Below, piece after piece: positions 1 through 6,819 of a DNA stretch of 10,591 bases (its first letter is position 1; every line of letters starts with the position of its first letter). The stretch covers positions 1 through 10,591 of the forward strand of contig PMOF01000191.1 of NCBI GenBank assembly GCA_003162495.1, in the 5' to 3' direction. The position numbers were made by a program, and so were the translations under genes. Below the pieces are notes generated by a model. That model ran no database searches. It had not been told where the DNA came from and was given only the letters and a program-made list of their open reading frames with translations. This stretch comes from Acidobacteriaceae bacterium. GTDB taxonomy: Bacteria; Acidobacteriota; Terriglobia; Terriglobales; Acidobacteriaceae.

Positions 1-230
1 TTGTGGTGCGGAGTTTTGTGGAACGAGGTGCGATCGGGATGGTCAGCACGCACGATCTGGCGCTGGCGCGGATTCCTGCGGCGATGGGCGAGCGAGCGGG
101 AAACTTTCACTTCGAGGACCGGTTTGAAGACGGCCAGTTGATTTTCGATTACAAGCTGAAGCCGGGCATTGTGCAAACCAGCAACGCGCTGGAACTGATG
201 CGATCGATCGGATTGACTGTCGACAGTTAG
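1..230 (+). CDS. MutS-family DNA mismatch repair-type ATPase, C-terminal fragment (5' end outside window)
   Basis: The reading frame is open at the window edge and ends at TAG 228-230, so only the last 75 or so codons are present. The visible peptide contains V-S-T-H-D followed by L-A-L-A. This matches the nucleotide-switch histidine segment near the end of the MutS ABC-type ATPase domain. It is followed by G-N-F-H-F, F-D-Y-K-L-K-P-G and a closing helix with S-N-A-L-E-L-M. That ending is typical of the shorter MutS-related proteins rather than canonical MutS, which carries an extra C-terminal dimerisation domain after this point. Walker A and the clamp and lever domains would lie upstream, outside the window. 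By family, it would hydrolyse ATP while bound to unusual DNA structures. The exact subfamily cannot be decided from this fragment. The GTG at position 3 is an internal valine codon, not a start. The gene converges on the helicase operon. Confidence 0.8.
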   Translation, partial: VVRSFVERGAIGMVSTHDLALARIPAAMGERAGNFHFEDRFEDGQLIFDYKLKPGIVQTSNALELMRSIGLTVDS

Positions 231-275
231 GAACTTATAAGGTCTGTCTCAAGAGTTTATAACTCAAATCGTGCT
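231..275. other. Convergent intergenic gap with short TTATAA-containing repeats
   Basis: This 45-bp AT-rich gap separates the stop codons of the MutS-like gene (+) and the helicase gene (-). It contains a short inverted repeat GAGTT-TAT-AACTC at 253-265. The decamer TTTATAACTC occurs at 256-265 and again at 275-284, where it runs into the last codons and stop of the helicase gene. A third TTATAA core lies in the palindrome CTTATAAG at 234-241. The 5-bp hairpin has no T-run on either side, so it is a poor candidate for an intrinsic terminator. No other termination signal is visible. Confidence 0.35.
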
Positions 276-3200
276 TTATAACTCCCACCAATCGAGCAGC
301 AACATGCGCGGATAATAGAGGCCGGCGCGGATGATTGCGTCTGGGCCGTGGAGATTGCGCAGCATCGTGGCATAGGCTTCGAGTTGGGGCGCGAAGAGTT
401 TTCGCAACTCGAGCAGCGCAGCGGACGGACTCTGGCCGGGCGCGCCGGCATGGGCAGTTTTGTAGTCGACGATCCACCAGGCTTGCTGGCCCTCTGACAG
501 AGGATCCAGGCCGGCACGGAAGACGCGGTCTACGCGAACCGTGGTGAGGGTGCCGGCGACGACTCCGGCCCAGCGAACTTCACTGACGGCGCCGGCATGG
601 GGCGAAAGAATCCATTGGGCGATGGGGTCTTGAGAGGCGCTGAGGGCTAGTTGAACGGCCTGCGCAGCGATGGTGTGCGCCTGGGACGGGTCTATCCCTG
701 AGGCGCGTATCTGCGCAGCGATGCGGGGTTCGGAGCGCTGAAGCTCTGCGCGCGAGACAACCCAATCATTTGTTGCGCGCAGGCGGGCGAGTTCTTCGAG
801 GAGAGCGTGAACGGCGATGCCTAAGGCGCGGGATTGAAGGCCACCCTGATGGCGGGCGTAGAGGAGTGAGGCGCATTTTGCGGTGGATGATATTGAGGAT
901 TGAGTTTCGAGGTTTCCCACCCTTTCCGCCAAGTGCGGCGGAAAGGATGGGGTACCCGGCGTCTGCGGGGCACCCGATAGCGGAAAGGATGCGGCACCCG
1001 TTGTAACTGGGGTACGCGGCTGGTAATCCGGCGGCAGGCGGCGAAACACCGTTGGTTGGGGCGGCGATGGCATGACGAGCAAGCTGGTTTCAGCGGAGGC
1101 GGCGACGGACGCGATCTCAGCTTCTTCCATTTTGGGGGCAGCGTTGCGGGTTGCGTTCCATTCGTCGAAGCGGGCGCGGATCTCTTCTTCAAGCGCCGGC
1201 CACGCGGTGGCGAGAAGGCTGTTGGATGGCTTGGGAAGGCTGAGTGAGCCATCGGTCTCTACCTTGCAGACTGGGCGCGCGAAGAGGTGGAGCTGTTCGC
1301 GGGCACGAGTGGCAGCGACGTAGAGAATGCGGCGGTCCTCCTGCGATTCGCGTTCCTTGTAGACGCGATCGACCCAGGCTTTCGCACTGCCGCGATCTGC
1401 GCCCTTGGATTGAAATGGAGCGATGAGAAACTCGGTGATTTCTGCAGAGTCGGCGCGAAGCGCGTCTTCAGGGCTCAACAGTCCTCGCTCCAGCCAGGTA
1501 AGCATCTTGCGGCTACCCGTTGCTGTTTTGGCCTGCAGGTCAGGGACAATGACGACTTCAAACTCCAGGCCTTTGGACTTGTGGATGGTCATCAATTGCA
1601 CACCGCAGCTGGTGTTGGCGGCCGGGTCAGGCAACGCGGTGAGCTTGTCGAGGGCCGCGTCGAGCGCGGGTCCGAGAAGATCCTGCTCGCCGGCAGGGAG
1701 CCGGTCGAGGCAGCTCCACAGCAGATCAACATTGGCGCGCGCTGTGGGGTCCACGCAGTCTGCGCCGCCGAGGCGAAGCCAGAGTTGTTCGAGACGGGTG
1801 CCTACTGAGGCGGCGTAGTTTGATGCGCGAAACACGGGCGCGGAATTGAGTGCAGTGAAGACGCGCTCGGCGGTGGCGTGGCCATTGGGACTGAGGAGCG
1901 GCAGGCGCTCGGCGAGCAACTCAGGTACGGGGCGACCCAGCAGTTGGGAATCGTCGGCGCTGGTGAGACGGTGCAGATCATCGAGTGCAAGGCCGCACCA
2001 GGGAGCGCGCAAAACGCCGAGCCACGCGACGCGATCATAGGGGTTGAACAGGGCGCGTGCAAGTGCGAGAGCATCGCGCACCTCGGGACGGTCTTGCAGC
2101 TTTTCAAGATCGATTGCGCTGAAAGGTATGGATGCCTCGCGGAGCGCCTGGGCAATAGGCACGAGGGATTTGCGGGCGCGGGCGAGGACGGCAATGCGAT
2201 ATTTTTTCCCGGCGGCGCGGGCCCGTTCCATGGGCGCCACGTGGCTTTGAATCAGGGCAACCATTTCATTGGTTTGCTCAGTGGGTGCATTTTCATTTTC
2301 GTGATGGGCATCCGGATCAATCGATTGAGCCGGTGCGGTTTTTAGCACAAAGCGCAGGTGCAATTTGTAGCGCGGTTCGGGGTCAGGCGTGCTTTCGCGG
2401 GCGGCTTTGGCCGGCGAGAAAGTTACGCCGCTGTCCTCACGGGCAGCGAAAACTTGAGCAAAAATCTCATTGGTTCGGTTGACGAGGGACGGCGCGGTAC
2501 GGAAATTTGCGGTCAGGGGAACGAAGTCGAACATCAGTGGATCGTCGTTGGGAATTTCCATCCCAAGATTGCGCACGCGGTGAAAGAGCTCGGCGTCTGC
2601 GTCGCGGAAAAAATAAATCGACTGCATGGGGTCGCCGACGGCGAAGCAGGAGCGGCCTTCGCGCTCGGGCCATGCGGCGATAAGGCCGGCAAGCAACTGA
2701 TGCTGGCGGCGGCTGGTGTCTTGAAACTCATCGACCAGCAAGTGGCGGATTCCGTCTGCCACGACGAGCGCGGCGTCGGTGGGTAGCCCGTCGGGTCCTC
2801 TGAGCACGCTTTGCGCGATCTGCGCGACTTCGGTGAAGTCGACTGTTCCAGCCTCGGCGAACACGACGCTGAGTTGGGCTGCGGCGTGGCGGAGCAGCGT
2901 GAAACAGGCGCGGACAATCTTCCATTCATCTTCGGTGTAGCGGGCGGCGGGCAATTCCATAACGCCGGCGAGTGCGGATTCGAGACCGGGGATGGCGTTG
3001 AGGCGGGCTATCAGGTCGAGGATTTTGTTCTTCTCGCGTTTGCGGTCGGCGGGGAAGCCGTGGCGAACGTTGACCTGTTTGCGGAATGCGGAGCCGCCGG
3101 TGAGCAGCAGTTTTGCGAGGCAGAGGTGTGCGTTTCGCGCTTCTTCAAGAGTGTCAGAAGGGAACTGGGCGCAAGGAAATTCAGCGAGCTCGGCCAGCTC

Positions 3201-3992
3201 AAGGTGAAGCTGGTTGCCGGATTGTGCGCAGGCGAAGCGCGCCAGTTCCAACGCTTGCTCGCGGGCTCTGGGAACCTGATTGAGGAATTGATCGAGGGTG
3301 GTCAGAGACGCGCGGACAACGTTGGCGAAAGGGCGTTCAAGGCGCTCGCGGAGCCGGTTTTGATTTGGGTCTTCGTGATCCGGTTCGCGCTTGAGCAGAA
3401 AGGCGTGCATCCAGCGATCGCGCTTGGCGAGCATTTCAACGAGCTGATCTTCCAGCTCTTGCCAGTTGTTGTCGCGCCACAGGAGCAGTGCTTCGACGGC
3501 TGCGTTCAAGGCCGCATCGGGCCCACCGATTTGCTCCAGGGTATGGCGGGCGGCGCGGCGATAGAGATCGACGGGATGGTCGGCAATGTCGAGGCCGCCG
3601 CCCAGGCCGGAGAGTAGCGGCTGTTGCAGGGCGAGTTCGCGGCAGAAGGCGTCGATGGTGTAGACGCGGAGCTGGGCGGGCAGATCGAGGAGATTCCAGC
3701 CGCGGGCGATGGAGCGATCGAGCGCGCGGCGGGCGAGTTCGCTGGGATTTTCCGCTCGCAGCGCATCGAGAATCCGATGGCGCATTTCGGCGGCAGCGGC
3801 ATTGGTAAAGGTGATGGCCAATACTTGACCGGGCTCATCCACCTCGGCCAGCAGAGAGAGAAAACGCTCGGTCAGCAGAGTCGTTTTGCCCGAACCGGCT
3901 GGAGCCTGCACCAGGATGGAGCGCGTGGGATCGACAGCGCGCTCACGCTGTGACTGGTCGGGAGGCGGAGACTTGGGCGCGGTCTTACTCAT
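276..3992 (-). CDS. AddA-like UvrD/Rep superfamily 1A helicase with C-terminal PD-(D/E)XK nuclease
   Basis: This 1238-aa protein is the predicted motor and one nuclease of a double-strand-break resection complex (AddA/RecB-like, cytoplasmic). The SF1A motifs are all present: Walker A APAGSGKTT (res 30-38), Ia TFTNAAAAEM (61-70), II LLVDEFQDTS (418-427), III VGDPMQSIYFFRD (452-464), IV ANFRTAP (495-501), V TIHKSKGLEF (802-811) and VI LYVAATRARE (890-899). A proline-rich linker (about 940-1045) leads to a RecB-type nuclease with H1062, D1154, D1176-Y-K1178 and Q1203...Y1207, so both activities look intact. The ATG at 3992-3990 was chosen because GGAGA lies 9 nt upstream and overlaps the end of the AddB-like gene; the frame stays open 130 codons further, but only as a shadow of that gene. 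Length and motif order fit AddA, but the partner is of the shorter AddB-like class, so I give no symbol. Part of the linker is encoded by a palindromic repeat block (916-1020). Confidence 0.93.
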   Translation of the reverse strand: MSKTAPKSPPPDQSQRERAVDPTRSILVQAPAGSGKTTLLTERFLSLLAEVDEPGQVLAITFTNAAAAEMRHRILDALRAENPSELARRALDRSIARGWNLLDLPAQLRVYTIDAFCRELALQQPLLSGLGGGLDIADHPVDLYRRAARHTLEQIGGPDAALNAAVEALLLWRDNNWQELEDQLVEMLAKRDRWMHAFLLKREPDHEDPNQNRLRERLERPFANVVRASLTTLDQFLNQVPRAREQALELARFACAQSGNQLHLELAELAEFPCAQFPSDTLEEARNAHLCLAKLLLTGGSAFRKQVNVRHGFPADRKREKNKILDLIARLNAIPGLESALAGVMELPAARYTEDEWKIVRACFTLLRHAAAQLSVVFAEAGTVDFTEVAQIAQSVLRGPDGLPTDAALVVADGIRHLLVDEFQDTSRRQHQLLAGLIAAWPEREGRSCFAVGDPMQSIYFFRDADAELFHRVRNLGMEIPNDDPLMFDFVPLTANFRTAPSLVNRTNEIFAQVFAAREDSGVTFSPAKAARESTPDPEPRYKLHLRFVLKTAPAQSIDPDAHHENENAPTEQTNEMVALIQSHVAPMERARAAGKKYRIAVLARARKSLVPIAQALREASIPFSAIDLEKLQDRPEVRDALALARALFNPYDRVAWLGVLRAPWCGLALDDLHRLTSADDSQLLGRPVPELLAERLPLLSPNGHATAERVFTALNSAPVFRASNYAASVGTRLEQLWLRLGGADCVDPTARANVDLLWSCLDRLPAGEQDLLGPALDAALDKLTALPDPAANTSCGVQLMTIHKSKGLEFEVVIVPDLQAKTATGSRKMLTWLERGLLSPEDALRADSAEITEFLIAPFQSKGADRGSAKAWVDRVYKERESQEDRRILYVAATRAREQLHLFARPVCKVETDGSLSLPKPSNSLLATAWPALEEEIRARFDEWNATRNAAPKMEEAEIASVAASAETSLLVMPSPPQPTVFRRLPPDYQPRTPVTTGAASFPLSGAPQTPGTPSFPPHLAERVGNLETQSSISSTAKCASLLYARHQGGLQSRALGIAVHALLEELARLRATNDWVVSRAELQRSEPRIAAQIRASGIDPSQAHTIAAQAVQLALSASQDPIAQWILSPHAGAVSEVRWAGVVAGTLTTVRVDRVFRAGLDPLSEGQQAWWIVDYKTAHAGAPGQSPSAALLELRKLFAPQLEAYATMLRNLHGPDAIIRAGLYYPRMLLLDWWEL
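916..1020. repeat. Palindromic and 42-bp-period repeat block inside the helicase-nuclease coding sequence
   Basis: Seen directly: a perfect 10-bp inverted repeat, CCTTTCCGCC (921-930) and GGCGGAAAGG (937-946), with loop AAGTGC. It extends outward with one mismatch to CCCA (916-919) and TGGG (948-951). A near-copy of 938-958 recurs at 980-1000 (21 nt, two differences), sharing the core GCGGAAAGGATG. The short unit GGGGYACCCG or a one-base variant starts at 949, 967, 991 and 1009. The spacings 18, 24 and 18 give a 42-bp period, and all are multiples of three, so the helicase frame is kept. On the minus strand the block encodes Pro/Thr/Gly/Ser-rich linker between the helicase and nuclease domains (about residues 992-1026). 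It resembles interspersed palindromic elements that I recall from Acidobacteriota intergenic DNA, but I could not check this. Confidence 0.75.
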
Positions 3993-6696
3993 CGTCCGAG
4001 TTCTCCGCAAGGTCCAAGGTGTCGGCATCGGAGTCGTGATCGGCTCCGAGTTGGATCTGGTTCTCTTGAACGCGGCAGACGGTTTGCAGACCACAGCGCT
4101 CGCAGGTTTTGGGGTATTCACGCGGGTTGACTGCGGCGTCTCCGGCGAGAAAGTCGCGGGCCAATTGTTCGATGTGCGCACGCCAATCAACGAGTTGTTC
4201 GACTTCAAATCTATTCTTGACCAGGCCGTGATGATTGGATAGGGCGGCCAACAGCGTGCCCTGGGCATCGCCGACGCGGCCCACAAATTTGTGATTGCCC
4301 GCGCGCACCTTGGCGAAGACAAGTCCGCCGAGTTCTTCGCCTTCTTCAAGAGCAAACGCGGCGTAGAGCGGGAGCTGCACATCGTCGGGACGCGGCAGGT
4401 CCCATGATTTAGGTGAAACGTCGCCGGACTTGTAATCGATCACCAGGAGGGAATTGTCATTGAGGCGGTCGATGCGGTCGAGGCGCAGGTCGAAGGCGAG
4501 TCCGGCGATTTGGACGGGGCGCGCGACTTCGGTTGCGACCACTTCGAAGGCGATGCGTGTGGATTCGTATTCGAGCCACTTAGTGACGAGGCCGGCGAGG
4601 CGTTGCTCTTCGAGTTCGAGATAGCGGCGCGGCATGCGCTGGCGGAGCTCGTTGGTGATTTTCTCTTTGAAGACGCGATGGACGTGGCTGGCAACGAAGG
4701 ACAGAGGTTCGGACAATTTTTGAAGTTCATGAAGAGTGCGGATTCCCTGCGGCGGGCCGGCCCATATGGAGTGGAGAACGGCGTGAAGCAGTTGACCGCG
4801 CTGCGCGGCAGTGAGGCCGGCTTCGGCGGGCGTCCAGCTATGTGCGTCGAGGCGGGCAGTGGCGAAGGCCTGGAACGGGCATAGTGATTGCGCGGTCAGG
4901 ACGCCTGCGCCGCCGCGGACTTTGTCGAGAGGAAAAGGAATTCGGCTGAAGTCATTAAATGGGACGGTCAGCGGCGATGGGTTCGGTGGGGCGAGGAACT
5001 CTTTCGGAAGAGATTGTGGCGGGCCGGCAAGCTGGGCGACCAGCGGCGAGGGGCGGGATTCGACTCCTTCCTCTTGCAGAGCAAAGCTGAAACGGATCTC
5101 GGACGCGGAGTGGAGCAGGCGAGTGGTGACGGCGTGTGCGAGATCCCAGTCAAGCTGGGGCGTGGCGTGGGGCATGCCGGCTTCGCGCTGGGTCTGAACC
5201 GGTAGCAACGGATGGGTTGCGCCGCGGGCCGGCCACGCATCCTCGCTTGCGCCCAGAAACCAGATGGCATGGGCGGTGAGACCGGCGGACTCGGTGGCGC
5301 CGGCGATCAAGATGGGCGCGTCGCGCGACTCGGGAGCAAAGAGGGTTTCATCCAGGGTGCGAGTCAGAACCGAAAGGAATTCCTGCCATGAAATGCGGCG
5401 GCCGTCGAAGCCGAGCGAAGCGGCGGTTTCGATCACCTGCTGCCAGCGTTGGGCAGCCTGGAATTCGACGCTCGAAAGCGGAGTGGCAGTGGCAAAACGG
5501 ATCGACTCCAGGAGCTGCGGAACCAGTTCGGCCCAGTCGAGCGGGGTTTGCGGGCGGCGCGCAAAGTCTGCCAGACGATGATGGGCTTGCGTTAAGCGGT
5601 CGACCCAGGCGCCGGTGAGCGGTTTAGTTTGCGGCTGGGCGATGAAAGTGGCGAGGGACCAGTCGGGCTGCTGCAGGTTGCGATGACGAAGCGCGCGCAT
5701 GTGCGCTTGCAGCGCTTTGGATTCCGGAGGGGCAGCGGCGGCGTGGCCAGTGGAGAAAAGCCAGTCGAGTTCGTGCTCCGCAAGCGGACCGGAGAGCCAG
5801 CGAAGCAGAAGCAGAGCCGCCCTGGGCAACGCGACCTGGCTGAGCGGAACGCCGAGAGAGAACTCGAAGAGCGGAGACTCGGCGTGGTCCGTGTGGCGCA
5901 GGAAGGCTCGTTCGATCTGGCCGCGGAGATCGCGCGCGGCTGCGCTTTGAGTGATGACGAGAAGACGTGCGGTGGGATCGGTGGCGAGTTGGCGCGCGCA
6001 CCACAGGGCGCAGGCGTCGAGCTCGGCCTGAGCATCAGGGACGTGGTGGTAGAAGATTTGCGCGGCCGGCAGGTTGGGCAAGGCCTGCTGCCACGGGCTC
6101 CAGGCGTCAACGAGGCTGCGCTGCACGGGCAGGATGCGGTCAAAGCCGGCAAGCAAGAGTGGCGGGCGTTCGGCAGACTCCGATTCAAGAAGTGAAATCA
6201 GTTCGAGGGGCAGGCGGGCTGGACTCACAAGCTTCCCGGCGCGGCAGGTTTCGTCGAAGGCGGTGAGCCACTGGCTGAAAGCCGCCGCATCCTGCTGCCA
6301 GCCGGCGCGCGCAGAGGTTCGCAGATAGCGCGGCGCGTGGCTGCAGAGCAGTTCATGGGCATCCATGGCGAGGGCGGCGAGGCGGTGGCGCGGGCCGTCA
6401 AGCAGAGTGGCAGCGTGCCGGCCTGTGCCGGCGATCGCGGTCCAGAGCGATTGCTCCTGGGTTGCATTGAGCAGCAAGCGGTCGTCGCCTTTGTGGAGTG
6501 CACGTTGTTCCCAGGCGGTGCGGACAAACCTTTTCCAGTCCTGAATATTTGGCGCGGGCCATGCGGTGAGCCCTTCAGCGCGGCGAAGGCGATGGAAGCT
6601 GGCGGCCAATGCGCGGGCGGCGCGGTCGCTGGCGGTAACCGCAAGACCGCCGCCGCGCAGCCACGCGTCCATCTCTGCGGCAGCGAATGAGCCCAT
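3985..6696 (-). CDS. AddB-like PD-(D/E)XK nuclease with iron-sulfur cluster motif (TIGR03623-type probable DNA repair protein)
   Basis: This 903-aa protein resembles the roughly 900-residue bacterial family related to AddB (TIGR03623, 'probable DNA repair protein'). It is a likely partner of the helicase encoded next. The N-terminal helicase-like half lacks a Walker A motif, so it probably scans DNA rather than driving translocation. A family-typical stretch with GATESAGL (res 466-473), GASEDAWP (482-489) and EAGMPHATPQ (505-514) is clear. The C-terminal nuclease shows H638, D740, D754-Y-K756 and Q774...Y778. Cysteine 606 together with C865-x2-C868-x5-C874 matches the four-cysteine 4Fe-4S 'staple' of AddB and AddB-like nucleases, including the C-x2-C-x5-C spacing. 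The acidic tail ends at TAA 3987-3985, inside the helicase start. I chose the ATG at 6696 over an in-frame TTG at 6732 because that TTG lies in the apparent -35 box. There is no Shine-Dalgarno sequence, and the transcript may be leaderless. Confidence 0.9.
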   Translation of the reverse strand: MGSFAAAEMDAWLRGGGLAVTASDRAARALAASFHRLRRAEGLTAWPAPNIQDWKRFVRTAWEQRALHKGDDRLLLNATQEQSLWTAIAGTGRHAATLLDGPRHRLAALAMDAHELLCSHAPRYLRTSARAGWQQDAAAFSQWLTAFDETCRAGKLVSPARLPLELISLLESESAERPPLLLAGFDRILPVQRSLVDAWSPWQQALPNLPAAQIFYHHVPDAQAELDACALWCARQLATDPTARLLVITQSAAARDLRGQIERAFLRHTDHAESPLFEFSLGVPLSQVALPRAALLLLRWLSGPLAEHELDWLFSTGHAAAAPPESKALQAHMRALRHRNLQQPDWSLATFIAQPQTKPLTGAWVDRLTQAHHRLADFARRPQTPLDWAELVPQLLESIRFATATPLSSVEFQAAQRWQQVIETAASLGFDGRRISWQEFLSVLTRTLDETLFAPESRDAPILIAGATESAGLTAHAIWFLGASEDAWPARGATHPLLPVQTQREAGMPHATPQLDWDLAHAVTTRLLHSASEIRFSFALQEEGVESRPSPLVAQLAGPPQSLPKEFLAPPNPSPLTVPFNDFSRIPFPLDKVRGGAGVLTAQSLCPFQAFATARLDAHSWTPAEAGLTAAQRGQLLHAVLHSIWAGPPQGIRTLHELQKLSEPLSFVASHVHRVFKEKITNELRQRMPRRYLELEEQRLAGLVTKWLEYESTRIAFEVVATEVARPVQIAGLAFDLRLDRIDRLNDNSLLVIDYKSGDVSPKSWDLPRPDDVQLPLYAAFALEEGEELGGLVFAKVRAGNHKFVGRVGDAQGTLLAALSNHHGLVKNRFEVEQLVDWRAHIEQLARDFLAGDAAVNPREYPKTCERCGLQTVCRVQENQIQLGADHDSDADTLDLAENSDDE
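4002..4006 (-). promoter_or_regulatory. Shine-Dalgarno site for the helicase gene
   Basis: On the minus strand the sequence reads GGAGA, 9 nt before the ATG at 3992-3990, within the last codons of the AddB-like gene. This decides the helicase start. Together with the 8-nt ATGAGTAA overlap it indicates translation by re-initiation or coupling, which would keep the two subunits near stoichiometric. Confidence 0.6.
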
Positions 6697-6702
6697 TCCA
6701 GC

Positions 6703-6732
6703 GTTATACGCCGGTTGGCCTGCGTGTGCCAA
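6703..6732 (-). promoter_or_regulatory. Sigma-70-like promoter of the nuclease-helicase operon, apparently leaderless
   Basis: Read on the minus strand: TTGGCA (6732-6727), an 18-bp spacer, then TATAAC (6708-6703). Each hexamer matches five of six consensus bases. Six bases separate the -10 box from the ATG at 6696, so the expected transcription start falls at or within a base or so of the ATG. No Shine-Dalgarno sequence lies upstream of it. The transcript start is inferred, not shown. Confidence 0.5.
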
Positions 6733-6773
6733 AGAGTGCAGCGGCTGAGAAAATTTGAAGGCGCGGTGACGCC

Positions 6774-6779
6774 TATAAT
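6774..6779 (+). promoter_or_regulatory. Candidate -10 box (TATAAT) of the GH79 gene promoter
   Basis: A perfect TATAAT lies 40 bp before the GH79 start codon, in the divergent gap. The -35 is poor: at 17-bp spacing the hexamer is AAATTT (6751-6756), and the better TTGAAG (6755-6760) is only 13 bp away. A weak -35 could mean an activator is needed. The predicted transcript start is around 6786, inside the inverted repeat at 6784-6800, giving a leader of about 34 nt. Confidence 0.4.
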
Positions 6780-6783
6780 GGGG

Positions 6784-6800
6784 AATCGTCGAGAACGATT
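6784..6800. promoter_or_regulatory. Inverted repeat at the predicted transcription start of the GH79 gene (candidate operator or 5' hairpin)
   Basis: AATCGT (6784-6789) and ACGATT (6795-6800) are perfect inverted arms around CGAGA. The repeat begins four bases after TATAAT and covers the expected +1. This is where a repressor dimer would block transcription. It could equally form a small 5' RNA hairpin ahead of the start codon at 6820. No specific regulator is implied by the sequence. Confidence 0.35.
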
Positions 6801-6819
6801 TCGCGGGGTTTGTGACGCA

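Noticed and set aside
253..265. Intrinsic terminator between the MutS-like and helicase genes
   Set aside because: Only a 5-bp, AT-containing stem with a 3-nt loop and no T-run on either strand.
916..1020. CRISPR array
   Set aside because: Repeat units are short, imperfect and inside a coding sequence; there are no uniform spacers and no cas genes.
2811..3617. 268-codon open frame antisense to the helicase
   Set aside because: Opposite-strand shadow of conserved helicase coding sequence; no start context or domain.
3993..4382. 130-codon N-terminal extension of the helicase reading frame
   Set aside because: It lies entirely in an alternate frame of the AddB-like gene, has no family resemblance, and the ATG at 3992 has a good GGAGA site and is followed directly by the Q-motif and Walker A regions.
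6697..6732. TTG start giving a 12-residue longer AddB-like protein
   Set aside because: The TTG is inside the apparent -35 hexamer, and the N-terminus of the AddB-like family fits the ATG at 6696 (short lead, then the D-x-W-L segment).
6715..6819. 35-codon upstream extension of the GH79 reading frame, including ATG at 6778
   Set aside because: It would bury the signal peptide, and the ATG at 6778 overlaps the TATAAT box.
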